Assembly: GCF_002234675.1 (NCBI RefSeq)
Contig: NC_019880.2
Location: 14,497,756 to 14,561,755, forward strand
DNA from: Oryzias latipes
Taxonomy: Eukaryota > Chordata > Actinopteri > Beloniformes > Adrianichthyidae
DNA: 64,000 nt
Direction of reading: 5' to 3'
Shown piece after piece: positions 11,664 to 24,176 of the stretch. A program made the translations under genes and the position numbers. The notes beneath the pieces were generated by a model. It had not been told where the DNA came from and made no database searches. It was given only the letters and a program-made list of their open reading frames with translations. The number at the start of each line of letters is the position of its first letter. Position 1 is the stretch's first letter.

Positions 11664-11935
11664 CGAGAAGACTGGCGGCGTTTAAAACACTTGTCCTGCA
11701 CTCTGGGGTTAAATGTGGCGAAAATTAAACAATAAAATAAAAGAAACTTCTAAAAAAAATAGGACTCCAAGTCTTAAAATCCTGCTAAGTCAAACGACTT
11801 TATTCCTCAACGACTACTTCCATTCTGCGAGGAGCGCTGCCACGGTCGGACTGATTTCGCCGACGTCAGCCTGAGATGACTCCGCCAAGTGGGCGGGAGC
11901 TGAATTTTAGTAAATAGAGGATGATTTACGTGCGC
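11664..11935 (-). other. bmf: Putative non-coding first exon of bmf
   Basis: Stretch between a minus-strand TATA box (11961-11966) with the expected start site near 11935 and a good donor at 11664. It is CpG-rich at its 5' end. Both ends are predicted; a start nearer 11800 is equally possible because CRE-like, GC-box and CCAAT motifs lie inside this interval. Confidence 0.35.
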
Positions 11936-12060
11936 GCGCGCCAGCCAATGGCTGCCTTTGTTTATATGCCGCCGCTGCCGCGGTGTTTTCAGACACGTGG
12001 ACGGGAAATTCCCCGGAGCACGAGACCGCTTTCACGCTACTACGCAGCTCATGTGCTAGA
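11820..12060 (-). promoter_or_regulatory. bmf: CpG-rich promoter of bmf
   Basis: CpG-dense island in an AT-rich setting. It has TATAAA on the minus strand (11961-11966), an E-box CACGTG (11994-11999), a near-palindromic kappa-B-type site GGGAAATTCCCC (12003-12014), CCAAT (11945-11949), GGGCGGG (11891-11897) and a CRE-like TGACGTCG on the minus strand (11861-11868). The E-box and kappa-B site lie upstream of the TATA box for minus-strand transcription. No gene is seen on the plus side, so it is assigned to bmf. Confidence 0.6.
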
Positions 12061-13083
12061 AGGCCTGTCTGTCCTCCGCTGCCTTGGTCTCTAACCATAG
12101 CAGTGGAGGCATAATGCTTTATTTGCTTGACAAATCTGCCATATATGGTTTAGCTTGATCTTTTTTTTAGCTTCTATTTTATTTTCAACCGAACTGACTA
12201 TTTAAAACCCGGTGTTTTATTTTTTGAACTACGTTAAACAAATTTAACTCTTTTTTTAAGTCAAACATATTTACATCTTTTAAAGTTTTTTCCACTTTAT
12301 TTTAGAACAACTTTTTAATTTTTATTTCAAAAACAAGTCTATTTTATAAGAAGACAAGCGTTTCTAGAAAAAAAGTCCCTCCCAACTTATGGGAGAATTG
12401 ATGTCAAAATACAGATACCCATATATTAGCAATTTGGGTGTTGAGTACTCTATTAATTTATCAATTACTAATTAATACATGAGAAAATAAAAGTGTATCT
12501 ATCATTTCTAGATTTTGCTTGGTTATTAGGTGAGCGACACCCCCAGCAGACAGCATATTAAGCTGCTCTATCAGTCACGTGACCAGAGGAACCATGAGTT
12601 GTGTATCTTCTGCTTTGTTCACACCATCATACAAAAGCAACCTCTTCAACTGAAAGGTCTACATAAACGTGCGTATATGCGCGTTTCGGGCTTCCATGTT
12701 CAAAACTAACATTTACACTCAACAATGCAAGATTTTAAGTCTGTTTTTGGGCTGTATCTACAAAATGCCTGGCATTTGAACACATGATGAAAGTTAAACC
12801 AGTTGAACTTTGACCAATCAGGGTCAAAGGTATGGCGTCTTTTTTAATTAACAGAGGTCCCACTTGTTTAAAAATTGAACATGGAGGAGAAATTAATCAT
12901 TGCACTGCTTTAAGTGCATTATTTAAAAAAAGAACAGTTATGTATTTATTTAACCTTGCATATTAAAGTTGTTATCTGGACAGTTTTCAGTGGTATTTGT
13001 TTTTAAGATAAAAAATAATATGCTTGGGGGGAAAAAAATCACAAATAAGAAATTACCAGTAATCAATATCAGTAATTGGTATC
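12016..13083. other. Upstream of bmf: AT-rich sequence plus one repeat copy
   Basis: Apart from the family B copy at 12640-12915, this is AT-rich sequence with no exon, RNA gene or element that I recognise. Confidence 0.6.
12640..12915 (+). repeat. Dispersed repeat family B, copy 1
   Basis: Shares 'gtttcgggcttccatgttca', 'gttgaactttga' and 'caatcaggg' blocks with 20120-20300, and with the reverse complement of 42840-43090. Unclassified non-coding element. Confidence 0.65.
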
Positions 13084-13538
13084 CAGGCCTGCACAATAAA
13101 TCCCAAATTTATCGTATTCGCGATATCAAGCTTGATATCGCGAAAACGATAAATTTGATCGCCATCTTTTCCGATATGTATATTGCACGATATGCATATC
13201 GGAAAAGACGGCGATAATCGCAACAAATTGTTACTTTAAATGTGCTAAAACAATCTTATGGCAGCTTGAAGTATTTAGCAAATCAAATATATCCATTTAT
13301 GCGTTGGACCAATCGGATGAAACCCTTTTATGTTAGATGCTCACTTCCTATGTAGACTAGTTTCATTTGGAATGTAATTTAAGGTATGTTGACACTCATT
13401 TAAATTAAGCTGCAGTGAAATGGAAATTATGTTTTTGGGTGTTTTGCTATTTGTTCATATATTGCAAGTTATATTTTCAAAGCAATATTGATCACTAATA
13501 TCACATATTGCGAGTTTTCCTCATATCGTGCAGCCCTA
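13084..13538. mobile_element. Small hAT-like non-autonomous element with twin palindromes
   Basis: The ends are inverted (CAGGCCTGCACAATA versus TAGGGCTGCACGATA on the other strand). They are flanked by 8-bp sequences matching at 6 of 8 positions (13076-13083, 13539-13546). Inside are two abutting 52-bp palindromes (13105-13156, 13161-13212). Fish genomes hold many elements with GGCTGCACGATA ends. Family assignment is inferred. Confidence 0.65.
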
Positions 13539-16400
13539 TTAGTGTCGAATATTTTATGCAAAAAATAATTGGTATCACATTGGGTCTTAAAAGTGTGGTG
13601 TCTCCCCCTCACTAACTATCACAAATAATTTGTATGACCAGAAATAAAGTACCCGCATCAACAGTTGAAGTAGTTTGAACCTTCACAAAGTCCATGTTGG
13701 GTTCATTGCAGGCATGTTTATATGGACTCCAGGTGTTCCCCTCCTCCTGTCAGAGCGATAAATAAAGCTTAGGACAGCTGGAGCTGAGGCCGGCCCTCTG
13801 CATACCCACACAGACTTCCACCTCCAACTCCTTCTTCTGTCTCCCTGCCCCTAACGTGCAACCTCCTGTTCCACCACCCAACAGTGCAACAAGTTACGGT
13901 CCCATGCACTGCTCTCTCTCCAACCTTTGTTTAAAAAAATTGGGTTAAGCCCTCGCCCTTGAAAGCCTCTCTGAACTGGTGGGGATGCACAGTCAAAGAG
14001 ATGCACTGGCCGACGTGTGTTGTAAACTTGATCACTTCTTGCATGAGTGGCTGCTGTGTGCCACAATGGTCGCAATCTGGCCAAACAAAGGCGCCCCCAC
14101 CATACAATCCTCCCCCCTCAGTCTGACAAGAATACACATGTAATTACAGCACAGTTCTGCCGATGGTAGATTATTGTGTGGACAACATGACAAGAATAGA
14201 ACAGTTATACTTGCTGCAGCAATTTAAATCAGTATGTCATTTAATTGACATTTTCATCATCAGTTACACAATACATTCCCAGTAGCCATGAGAATCATTT
14301 GTATCAAATTCAGCAGATGTGACAAATAGTGTGTCAACTATGTCTCTGTGTTGAGGAACTCAGTTCACATTTGTAGACCCTAGCAACTTAATACAACAAC
14401 AATGGATTTAAAAAAACAAATTGGAAGAAAAATACATTCTAAGCCCAAAAAAGCAATTTAACAACATGCATCTGCTTTGTGAAGATCATAAAAAAGCTTT
14501 TGTGTGAGGGCAGACTTAGGTTTATGTTACATCAGAAAGGGTTTCTGAAGGGCAGCCCACCCGCACAAAGGAGTCCACATACCTGCAAACCCATTGATGC
14601 ACATACACACTTGGTTGCACAATCTCATGCCCTACATCCTCCGTAACCTCAAAAGCCCATTCTCCCCTCATCACTCATTCTCTATTCTCAGTTCTGCGCA
14701 CGCTTGTTGTTAAAAATGCTCCCCTTACGTCAAAACGCATGCAAGTCTTGCCTGACAACTAGAAAGGAATGATTTCATTTGTTCCAGCATGAAATGTCAA
14801 CCATACCTTGACTGAGGCCAGCTTGGTGAGACGTGTGCCAACTCAGAGCTCACACAGGACCCCTGGCTCCATCATTCAAAGGGCCACGTCTGCTATTGAT
14901 CACAATAAATCTCAAACTTTATTCAACAAAATAATTTTACTTCAGATATTTGATGGGATTCCCCCTGCAGATTTATTAGGATGACTCAATCAGAATGAGT
15001 AACTTGATAGAGACTAATAACTGTGACCTCGACGAATATACCATTAGTTACAATTTGTCACACAATTGGTCTGTAAAAGCCTGAGGTTTTCTTGGCTGTA
15101 TCAATACTATCATTTAGCTTTACAAATAGAAACAACCACAAGTGAAAACAGGAGATAATAAAAACACTTATTTAACAGCCTCTCTCAGTGATTGTAAACA
15201 CAATGATAACATCAATTTTTAACAGGCAAGAAGTCACAGTTTTGCACATGAGTGGTGCTGTGGTTTGGATGCCGCTTATGAAGAAGCAACACTTGATCTG
15301 ACCGCTGTAACTGAGAGACCTGACAAATAGTAACCTTTGTAAGGATTCTTAGTCTGGCTACAGATTGCAGGCCAAATCTCTCACAGCTGAAAATCGTTTT
15401 GATACAGACGATTCTAAAATCAGAACTGAACCAAATGTGGAAGTGTCTGAAAATCTAGGTAGGCTCTATGATTCAACAGGGAAGCCACTTTCGTCAGCAG
15501 GAGCAGTAGTTCCCTGCACATAAGTGTTCCATCTTTTGCATCATTGTGGATGAACTTTGGCACACTTTTCTTTTTGTAACGTTGTGTCACTTCTCTGTGG
15601 TTTAACTACTTTACTCGGGCTGTGGCATAAACTGACTTCTTCACAACAAGGCTTTTATTTGTCAACCTCAATGCCCGAAACCATTGTTCTCTTACATAAC
15701 TTGATTGGATACATATCTTGAGTCAAATTATTGCAGTTAAGGTTGACTCAGAGTTAATTCTACTGGGTAGTAGATGTGATTTAAAGTAACTTATCAAAGA
15801 CTTAGCCAGATGCATGAGACAGCACTGTCACACTGAAGTTTTTGAAGAAGGATGAGATGACAAGCAACCAACCTCCTTTTTTTAATTTTTTGTATTTTGT
15901 TTGTGGACATAGTTTATAGTCTATTATATATTTCCCTTTTTTTTTGGGGGGGGGGGGGGGGTGTTTTTTGTTATACGCCATGATTTTATATGGTTTGTCT
16001 CACTCCTTTTTTATATTAATTGTATTTTTTTATCTTGACCTGTCTTTTCTTTTGCAATATTTTTCCAAAATAAAATATTGTCATCATATTAAAAATACTT
16101 AATTTTAATTTTGATTCAACTTTTTTTCCCCAGTTTTATAATGATTTTACTTTTGGCTGCTGTTAATTGCTGAAATCCAAAATTAAAAAACAAACAAAAA
16201 GAAAAATTGTCTGATTAAGTTTAAAAAAGCAGAAGAAAATTATTTTCCAGAGACAAATAGTATTTTTTTTTCATAAGCCAAGTCTAAAAATGATTTGTTC
16301 ACATTTTTTTCTGCAATCAGCAAACACACTTGACAACTAAATAACAGAACCATGGTTGCCCTAAGGTTGCTCAGTCCATAATTACTGAATGTGCTCATTT
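13539..16400. other. Gene-free stretch
   Basis: No exon or RNA gene seen. A run of 9 T followed by 16 G lies at 15937-15961. The rest is unique, AT-rich sequence. Confidence 0.6.
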
Positions 16401-16406
16401 TATTCT

Positions 16407-16510
16407 TTCAATTCAATTCAATTCAATTTTATTTGTAAGCCCAAATTCACAACAACGTCGTCTCAATGGGCTTCTTACCAGTAATTGTAAGGTAAACATA
16501 CAATCAAAAA
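16407..16510 (+). repeat. Rex/Babar-type LINE tail fragment
   Basis: (ATTCA)-type repeats followed by 'ttttattt...cccaaattcacaacaa...tctcaa.gggc', a common fish LINE 3' tail read in reverse. Fragment only. Confidence 0.5.
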
Positions 16511-16740
16511 GGATCATAAATAATAATTCTTCTTTATTCCCTGTGGTAAGATCATAGGTTTTCACCTCATTTTAAACATTTCCTAAACCAAGATTAATTT
16601 GATCTTCAGACTATCCTCATAGAAGGGTAGAAGGGCAGAATAAGCTGCACTTTACAGGGAAAGTCCTTCAGTTCAAAGAGTCCAAGTGGTGGTTTGATGC
16701 TGAGCATGTGTTAAAATGCAAAAACCTGCCTTCAGATTTT

Positions 16741-16868
16741 TCATTCATTCATTCATCTTCTGCCATATGTTCCCTTTCGGGGTCACGGGGCTGCCGGAGC
16801 CTATCCCGGCCACTTATGGGCCAAGGCTGGGGACACCCAGGACAGGTCGCCAGTCTGTTGCTGGGTGC
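16741..16868 (+). repeat. L2/Maui-type LINE tail fragment
   Basis: An ATTC repeat followed by 'tttcggggtcacggggctgc', 'gagcctatcccgg' and 'ggacaggtcgccagtctgtt'. This is the typical reverse-complement L2 3' end of teleosts. Confidence 0.75.
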
Positions 16869-19435
16869 CTTCAGATTTTATTATGTAAATAACTCTTGGT
16901 TATAACTAATAGTGAACATCGTGTCGTTATAAATGAAGGGTATGTGGGGAACCGGCACCTATGAAACCCACACACAAGCATACTCACATCAGATTGGATG
17001 AGTGTGTGAAATTGCTGACCAGTTTTCCAGGCTTTGAGAAAAAAAACATGCAGATTAATCTGCTCCACATTTAATCACTGCAGCTCAAGGCAGACATGTC
17101 CTTCCAGCTCTGCCTTTCCCTGTGAAGTCCGGCTGCTCTGCAGCGGCCGCACTTCACAGAGACAGGATGAAGACTTGAGAGTGAGTCAGTCTCACACCAG
17201 GGATCCGATAATCCAAAGGCTCCTCAAAACTAAACACAGCCCTTCAGGCGTGCACAAAGGGCTTTTCTCCTCCATAAAAGGCATAACACTGGTCTTTCAA
17301 CACTTTGAAATGCTGATATTGTTTTCCAAAGGATTTTCGTCATCCTTTCAACATGAAACCCCTCGGTGTAATAATAATAGAAAGACATCAAATAAAAGCA
17401 GCAGATTTACTTAATATTTAATCACTGTTAATCATTTATCAATTAAAATTAGGATGATTACAATCACCGCAGTGCTTGTACAACACTGAAGACTCCGTAA
17501 AGACCACATCTTTAGCGAGTATTTATTTGCAACTTAATTAACTCTGAATAGCTCAGAGGCTGCCTGCTGCTGTGTGTGGGTCCCAGGTTAGAGGCTTGCA
17601 GGCGACGTTTGCAAAAGCAACATTAATGGCATCTATCATCAGCTACTAATTATGCTGCCTGTGGGCCCAACTGGATCTGGTTTCAGCTTTGGGCTGCAGC
17701 CACCAAACACTTAGCATTCATATTTAATCACACCTTATTATCCAGCAACAATGTAGGAAAGAGACAGAGACTTTACCTGATATGCCCGATAGACACATAC
17801 AAACAGAAAAATAGATCTCCCCCACAAAGATACTGACACCTCTATAAACAAATGGCAGCAACATTTTCGGCACCGCCCTTCAATGTGGAGGGATGTAAGT
17901 GACTCAAGCTTTTCACAAGAAATATAGTGCCTTCTCAGCAAGCTTGTTCTTTCATGTGAGACCCTTTTTTTTCCAGTCCATTCCGGTTCAGAGAGCAAGA
18001 AAAGAAAAGAAAGGCTAATCCCTTATCCTCACAACATTTGGCAGTTTGTTGCCGGGTTATCAGCTTAGAGTCATCATGAGGCGATGCTCCTCAGGTGTGA
18101 GTTAATTCTTGTTGGACATCAAACATAACTTTAGTCCGCTTAGCTCACCTGTTTTTGTAATCATCAGATAGGTGAAACAGGATGTCCCCTTTCATAAAAG
18201 CTTGACTTTGGATGGTTACAGATGTAAAAACGGTCTATTTTCACTATACTTTTGACCTTCCCATATTTAGTGTGAGCAGTACGGGACTTACAGTATCTGA
18301 TGTGCTTCAACAAGTCTTTTCAAGGGGGGGTTTGAGCAATTTGTACTTAACACTGCTGTGAATAATTAGCACTAGATCCAGCACTAGATCGTAGGCTCTA
18401 GGACTCCCGCCAGCTGAAACAGGAGATGCTCCTGAAAGATGCAGTAGCTATTAAACAAAATATCTTCTTTCTTTGAGCTGTGAATCAACAAATCTTTGCT
18501 ATATTCATGTTTTGCAAATTTTACCAATTGGAAGGGGTACATTTTTAAGAAATGTGTGAGTTTACATATTTTAAAACCTAGCTTTCGTGTGTAGTTACAC
18601 CAAGAAACTGGAAAGAAAATTGTTTTTCTGTGCTTGGTTGTAGTTATATGCTAGCTGGTATTATTAAATTGTGACAAAAATAGCTAATATTTGTTACTAA
18701 TTCTAAAGCTAAAATTAAAAAAAAGATTTGGACCTTTACATCTCAGTATTGACCTTTTTTGGCAATCTCCTATTTCACGTTGTTTTCACAGTCAATCAAG
18801 GATGAATTCAGAAAAAAAAAAACAGTTTTATGCTAACTTAAGCTGGTCATACTTTGTTCAAAGCATAGCCATTATAACAGAAGTGTAAACAAAACATTTA
18901 AGAGTCATCTGACCCCATGTGGGGACCAGTAATCAGTAAGTGACCTCAGACACATGCCGGCTCTCATTTCTTATCAGAAGGTAGTCGGCAATGAGAGAAA
19001 GTCCACAACCGGCACGTACGCTCTCCTCTCAACTCCTGGAACTATACATCAAATTTATAGTAGTATGCATCCTGTATATATGCATGTTCAGGTATAATAA
19101 GGCATCATTTCAGAGTTATTTTAAACTGATCCAAGACTGAGCAATCTCTCAAAGGACTAAAGTCTTAATTTGACGATTTTTTTTAACGAGAATTAAAGTT
19201 GTTCTCAAAAATCAAACCAAACCTCACTTCTCAGCATGCGTAACACAATACATTAAAGGTTTCACAGGCTATGACCTTGAATTATTCATTCAACAAACAA
19301 AAGCAGACTGATAGAAAATCAATCATTCAATCCGGCTCTGAGTCTGTTGAAATATTAGCTGATGAGTAATGTATCACCCCGTGAATGCTCCTTCATGTAT
19401 ATTTCATAAAAGATGTACGAGCTGATCCAAGAGTG
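16869..19435. other. Gene-free stretch with a candidate conserved block
   Basis: No exon recognised. The unique block at about 17430-17740 is rich in TAATTA-like and ATTTA motifs and has the look of a conserved enhancer. This is a judgement by eye only. Confidence 0.45.
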
Positions 19436-20119
19436 TCACTTATGAGCTTGTATGGGCTTCTGAGAGTTTGTTATGGACAGAATTGAGAGTTTTTCTTTAT
19501 GCTCAAGTTCCCTGCATGATCCTAAGTATTCAGAGCTTGTCTTTGACCATTTACAGGAAGGCCTGTTCGTTAGTGACCTCTTGACAAGCATTACATGAAC
19601 CCCCTTTTGGAGGGTGATGATGTCAGATTTCCTAATCCACGGAAAAATCCTGTCAGTCAAGCTGGACGAGTCATCAACAATCGCAGCCACATCACCAACC
19701 TGGGATATTTCCACCAATGGGCTGAGGTCTCTTTCAGAGGTTTGTTTATGGGATAATGATAATAGAAGGAAGATTGATTGCTGCAACTCTGACACTAATG
19801 GTTTGTAAGTGATCACCTTTAAAATACGAGTATGTATTTTTAGTTCGATCAACTAGTAAACACTCATCATGATTGCATTCTGTGTTGCGCCAGAAGTGCA
19901 GCTGATACTGCTCTCTGAGTGTCGGTAAAACAATCAATGGTCAACCCTTAAGAGCAGCTGCACATGCACAGGACCTCATCGTTTGAGTTAAGAGTAGGCT
20001 GTAGCCAAAGGAGTCGGTTTTTGATGATACCAATGGATGATGCAAAATCTCACGGTCCTCCATCAAGGAGGAGAATTTATTAAACAAACTTAGTTCAGAC
20101 TGCCCTTGGCAACACAGGT

Positions 20120-20300
20120 TCAATGAAAAGTCTATGTAAACACGCATAGACACACGTTTCGGGCTTCCATGTTCAAAATTCTTGTGTTCATGAATAGCTA
20201 CGCAATTTTCGACAGTTTTTCGTCTCTACATATAAAACACACGGCCATTGAAATGGTATTAAAAATTAAACAAGTTGAACTTTGAGCAATCAGGGACTTT
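20120..20300 (+). repeat. Dispersed repeat family B, copy 2
   Basis: Matches 12640-12915 in the same order, including 'cacgtttcgggcttccatgt' and 'gttgaactttgagcaatcag'. The large tetranucleotide array begins about 85 bp after it. Confidence 0.65.
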
Positions 20301-20385
20301 GGATTTGAAAGTACAACTGGTTACTATTTCTACTCTTCTATTTCTACTTTCCATATCTATCTATTTTCTATCTGTCATACTGTCT

Positions 20386-20595
<210 letters not shown>

Positions 20596-20599
20596 AAGC

Positions 20600-23500
20600 G
20601 TTCTCAGTCAACAGCGATGAATTTTATGAATGAGATCATCGTCCTCTGTAGTGTTCAGCCAGAACAGAGGACGTTGCAGATAATGGAGACAAGACTTGAA
20701 ACTAGTTTCTCCTTGTCAGATTATTATTTAACACAGACATCCTGCATAGATGCTGCAGAAAACAAAAGAGAATTAAAGGGATGCAGAGACATGTTTTAAG
20801 CAGCTTGACCAAATTCCAGGAGTATGAGGTGACCTGATGCTGACTGCCCCACCAGGAATCCCTTTGATAGTGCTCCTATCTGCCCAGAAATCAATACACG
20901 GCTCTGTGCTGATAAAAGAGCGTGGCTAACATCAAAGCCAACAGTTGCCACAAGCAGGAGGAGAAGTAATAAAATGTCAATTATTAATGGAGGGGAAGGG
21001 TCCCCTTTCAAGTGGGAGAGAATTTAGATAATGAAATTCAAACAAAATACAGCATCCACAAAATAACAACCTCAAGGCTTTCAAATCCTTTTAAAAACTA
21101 ATTTTGAAGTCACCTCTCGAGCAAGACAAAGGGTCGGATTGTGCGCAGGCGCCACTGCATAACCAAGAGTTGCATTTTTGAGAGGTTGCAATCACACATC
21201 AACAAAAAATTTAGCCTTTCTGTAACCTGCTGATATCATTCAACAGCTGCCAAGAGTTTGAACCCCTGACCTTCACCTCCATATAACCCCAACATCTGTC
21301 CCGGCAAGCCACGGATGCACAAATCCATATTCACGTGCACCTGAACTCTCCACACCTCACTGTGTCTCTCAATCAATACTTTACCCCAAGAGTGGCTTTG
21401 TTCTTTGATAATTTTTTAAGCAAGCTGACAATGAATTCCATATCTTTTGATGCAGCGTGTCAGATGTTGTGATATATTGATCAAAATAGTTTTGACAATC
21501 AAGGAAAGGGGAAAGGGGCTGCATCTAAACTTATGACCCCTCTCCTGTTGTTGGAGGACTCACAGCTTCACATATTCCACAACATCACTACAATGTTAAC
21601 TATTTATTGGCAAAAAGTCAACTTATAGATGAGCATGCATATTTAATATTGGTATACCCATATGTGAGATACACCTACAGTGGAAAATAAAAAGAATTTT
21701 CTGACTTTTGGATCTCCATCGTTGCCCCTGGGCTTCTAAACAGTTTTTTTTTTCTGTAGTAAAAACAGAGTTAATCAGCAATAAGTCTGTGTTTTTGCTC
21801 TCTTTCTTCAAGCTGACATAAAAGTGTGTTATTGATTTCTCAGACCAGACAAATGAGCAGTGAAGTTTTTCCTCTGCTCCCACCTCAGGTCTCGAGTCTC
21901 TGCTGGAACAATCTAAGCACAGAGGAGGTCATGTTTGTGTGCTTCCCATCTGCCTGATGAAAAAGAACAACAACAAGAAAAAAAGATGTGCAGCTTTTTA
22001 AACTTTTGTTTTTGAATTTTCCCGTCATTGTAAATTGAAATTCCAAGAGATTAACTATGTGGTGTGCATGATAAAGCTATACATTTGGCAAATGGATTGA
22101 TAAAACAAACAAATGTTAATGGCTAAAGCAGCAAAAGGAGAGGTTAACTCAGCAGGAGGCCATGGGCGTCTCCTTCTGCCTCCTCTTTTTCCACCGTCTT
22201 TTTCCTTTATTAGGCTAACACGCTGACTCGAAGAGCCTCTGCTGCCCTGCAGGAAACTCCTGACCACCTGCAGCTGAAGAAAAGCCCCGGACCCCGAACA
22301 AAAGGATCTCTTAGAAGTCAAGCTGGGATGCCTTTACAGCCACTAAAACCTGGCAACGAACAAGAGGGTCACTTCAGAGAAATGAAACGATAGAGTGGTA
22401 TTTGTGGCTCACTTAAATTAACAGCACCGTTAGAAACAATCTAAGAGGAGACACAATCAGAGAGCAGATGCACAAATAGTGCATAATTAACAAAAACCCA
22501 CAAATATTTTTAAATCGTTGAAAATCTTTTTAATTAAATACTGCTCAAACCGAAACATAAATGTGTCCGCTGATGTTTCTTTTTTTTTTCAAACCACACA
22601 CCAGACTTCAAACTGTTATTTACAGTATTTTGGGTTGTTAAACATTTAGCTGTGCTCAGAATTGTTGTCTTATATGTGAATGTTGTCCAAAACACAAACA
22701 ATCTCACAACTTTGGACATTTTTAAGTAACTTTGCATTTGGCAGGGTACAGTTATGTTTTTTTATTTTTTTATTTAAACGTGATTTACTCTAAAATCTTG
22801 TTATTAATTAAATATACTACTTTGAACACTTTAAAACTCCACGGGAGACAAGATGTCATGTTTAGATTGTTTAAATGGTTACTTTTTGCTATTTTGTGTA
22901 TTTTCTTACTGAAACGCAGTACCTCATGTTAAATTCCCTCTGCTAATCTCACAGATTTACTAACATTTTTGCCAACATTTTAAGCCTGCAGCAGCAGGCT
23001 TAAAATAATAAATGCTTTTTTATTTAGCTAAATAGAACTGCTTACATTAAAATAGAGAAAATCCTTTATCTTCTATGACTTTGTTACATTACAGTAAATT
23101 TCAGAAAAACATTTGTCGCTGCATGAGTCCACTGACTATTTGAAATTGTGTCGCATAAAAATAAAATGGATCATTTTTTTTCGTCCTGTGCAAAAGTTAC
23201 CAAGTAACCCATGGTGTTACCTTCCTGTTGACACATTTTGATATTATGCCCAGTAAAATCTGCCCCCAATCAGTTGTAAACAGTTAAATTTGAATGGCGG
23301 AGTAGAGATTTATGCAGGACAGGACACTGGAAGATGGGTCACCCGTTCATCACAGAGCCGCAACACAAAGAGCTTTCTAATCTCAAGGACTTACATTTTT
23401 TTTAATGCAAAAGCAGTCAAACTCCTCATCACAAAGCTATAAACCAGTATTCTAACTGATGGCACACACCCAAAATCTTCAAGAACTTTGTTCAGATGGA

Positions 23501-24140
23501 TTTCTTCCAAATAAATAATAAATAAATAAGGATCACCCTGAACTGTTTTAACCGGCTGTACCACAGAAGGACTTTTAGGAAAAACAGACACACAAATCAA
23601 ACTGCTGCCAGCTTTTCAGACAGTAACCAGACAGTCACCAAATAGTACCTCGACACAAAGAGAATGATGTCATGCTGTCTCCTGCCTGCCAGCAGCAGCA
23701 CTTCCTTTTCATTATTTCCACACATAACGGAGCAGACATTTGAAATATGTAAATAAATTGCTTCTTCGAAATGACGGGAAGTACTGTGACAAAGAAATCA
23801 AACTTGAAGGATCTGTTAGTATGAAACATTTAAAAACTTATGTCACAAAGGGATTTCATGAGTGGCCTTCAGATTTCAGTAGACAAGTATTTCTGGCAAA
23901 GCTGAGACCAAAATAATTAATAAAATGAACGAAACGCTGCATTGCTCCTCATAATTGATCATTGAGCCTTTTTCACAATGGGCTGAAACTTCATGAATTT
24001 TTCTTTGTCCAAGTTGTTGGTCTTTCTCACCTCCCCTCTAAGTGCAGTTGACCACCCAATGCCCGTCATCACCAGGTAATGACCTCAGCCTCCACATTCT
24101 TTTCCTTTTATTCTCCACTTTTCTCACTCTGGTGAGATTT
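20600..24140. other. Gene-free stretch
   Basis: No exon, RNA gene or full element recognised. A short L2-like fragment ('ggacac.ggaagatgggtcac...catcacagagcc') lies near 23320-23365. Confidence 0.55.
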
Positions 24141-24142
24141 TT

Positions 24143-24143
<1 letters not shown>

Positions 24144-24176
<33 letters not shown>
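24144..24176 (+). repeat. Homopolymer of 33 C
   Basis: Uninterrupted C run. The opposite strand could form a G-quadruplex. The exact length in an assembly is unreliable. Confidence 0.95.
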
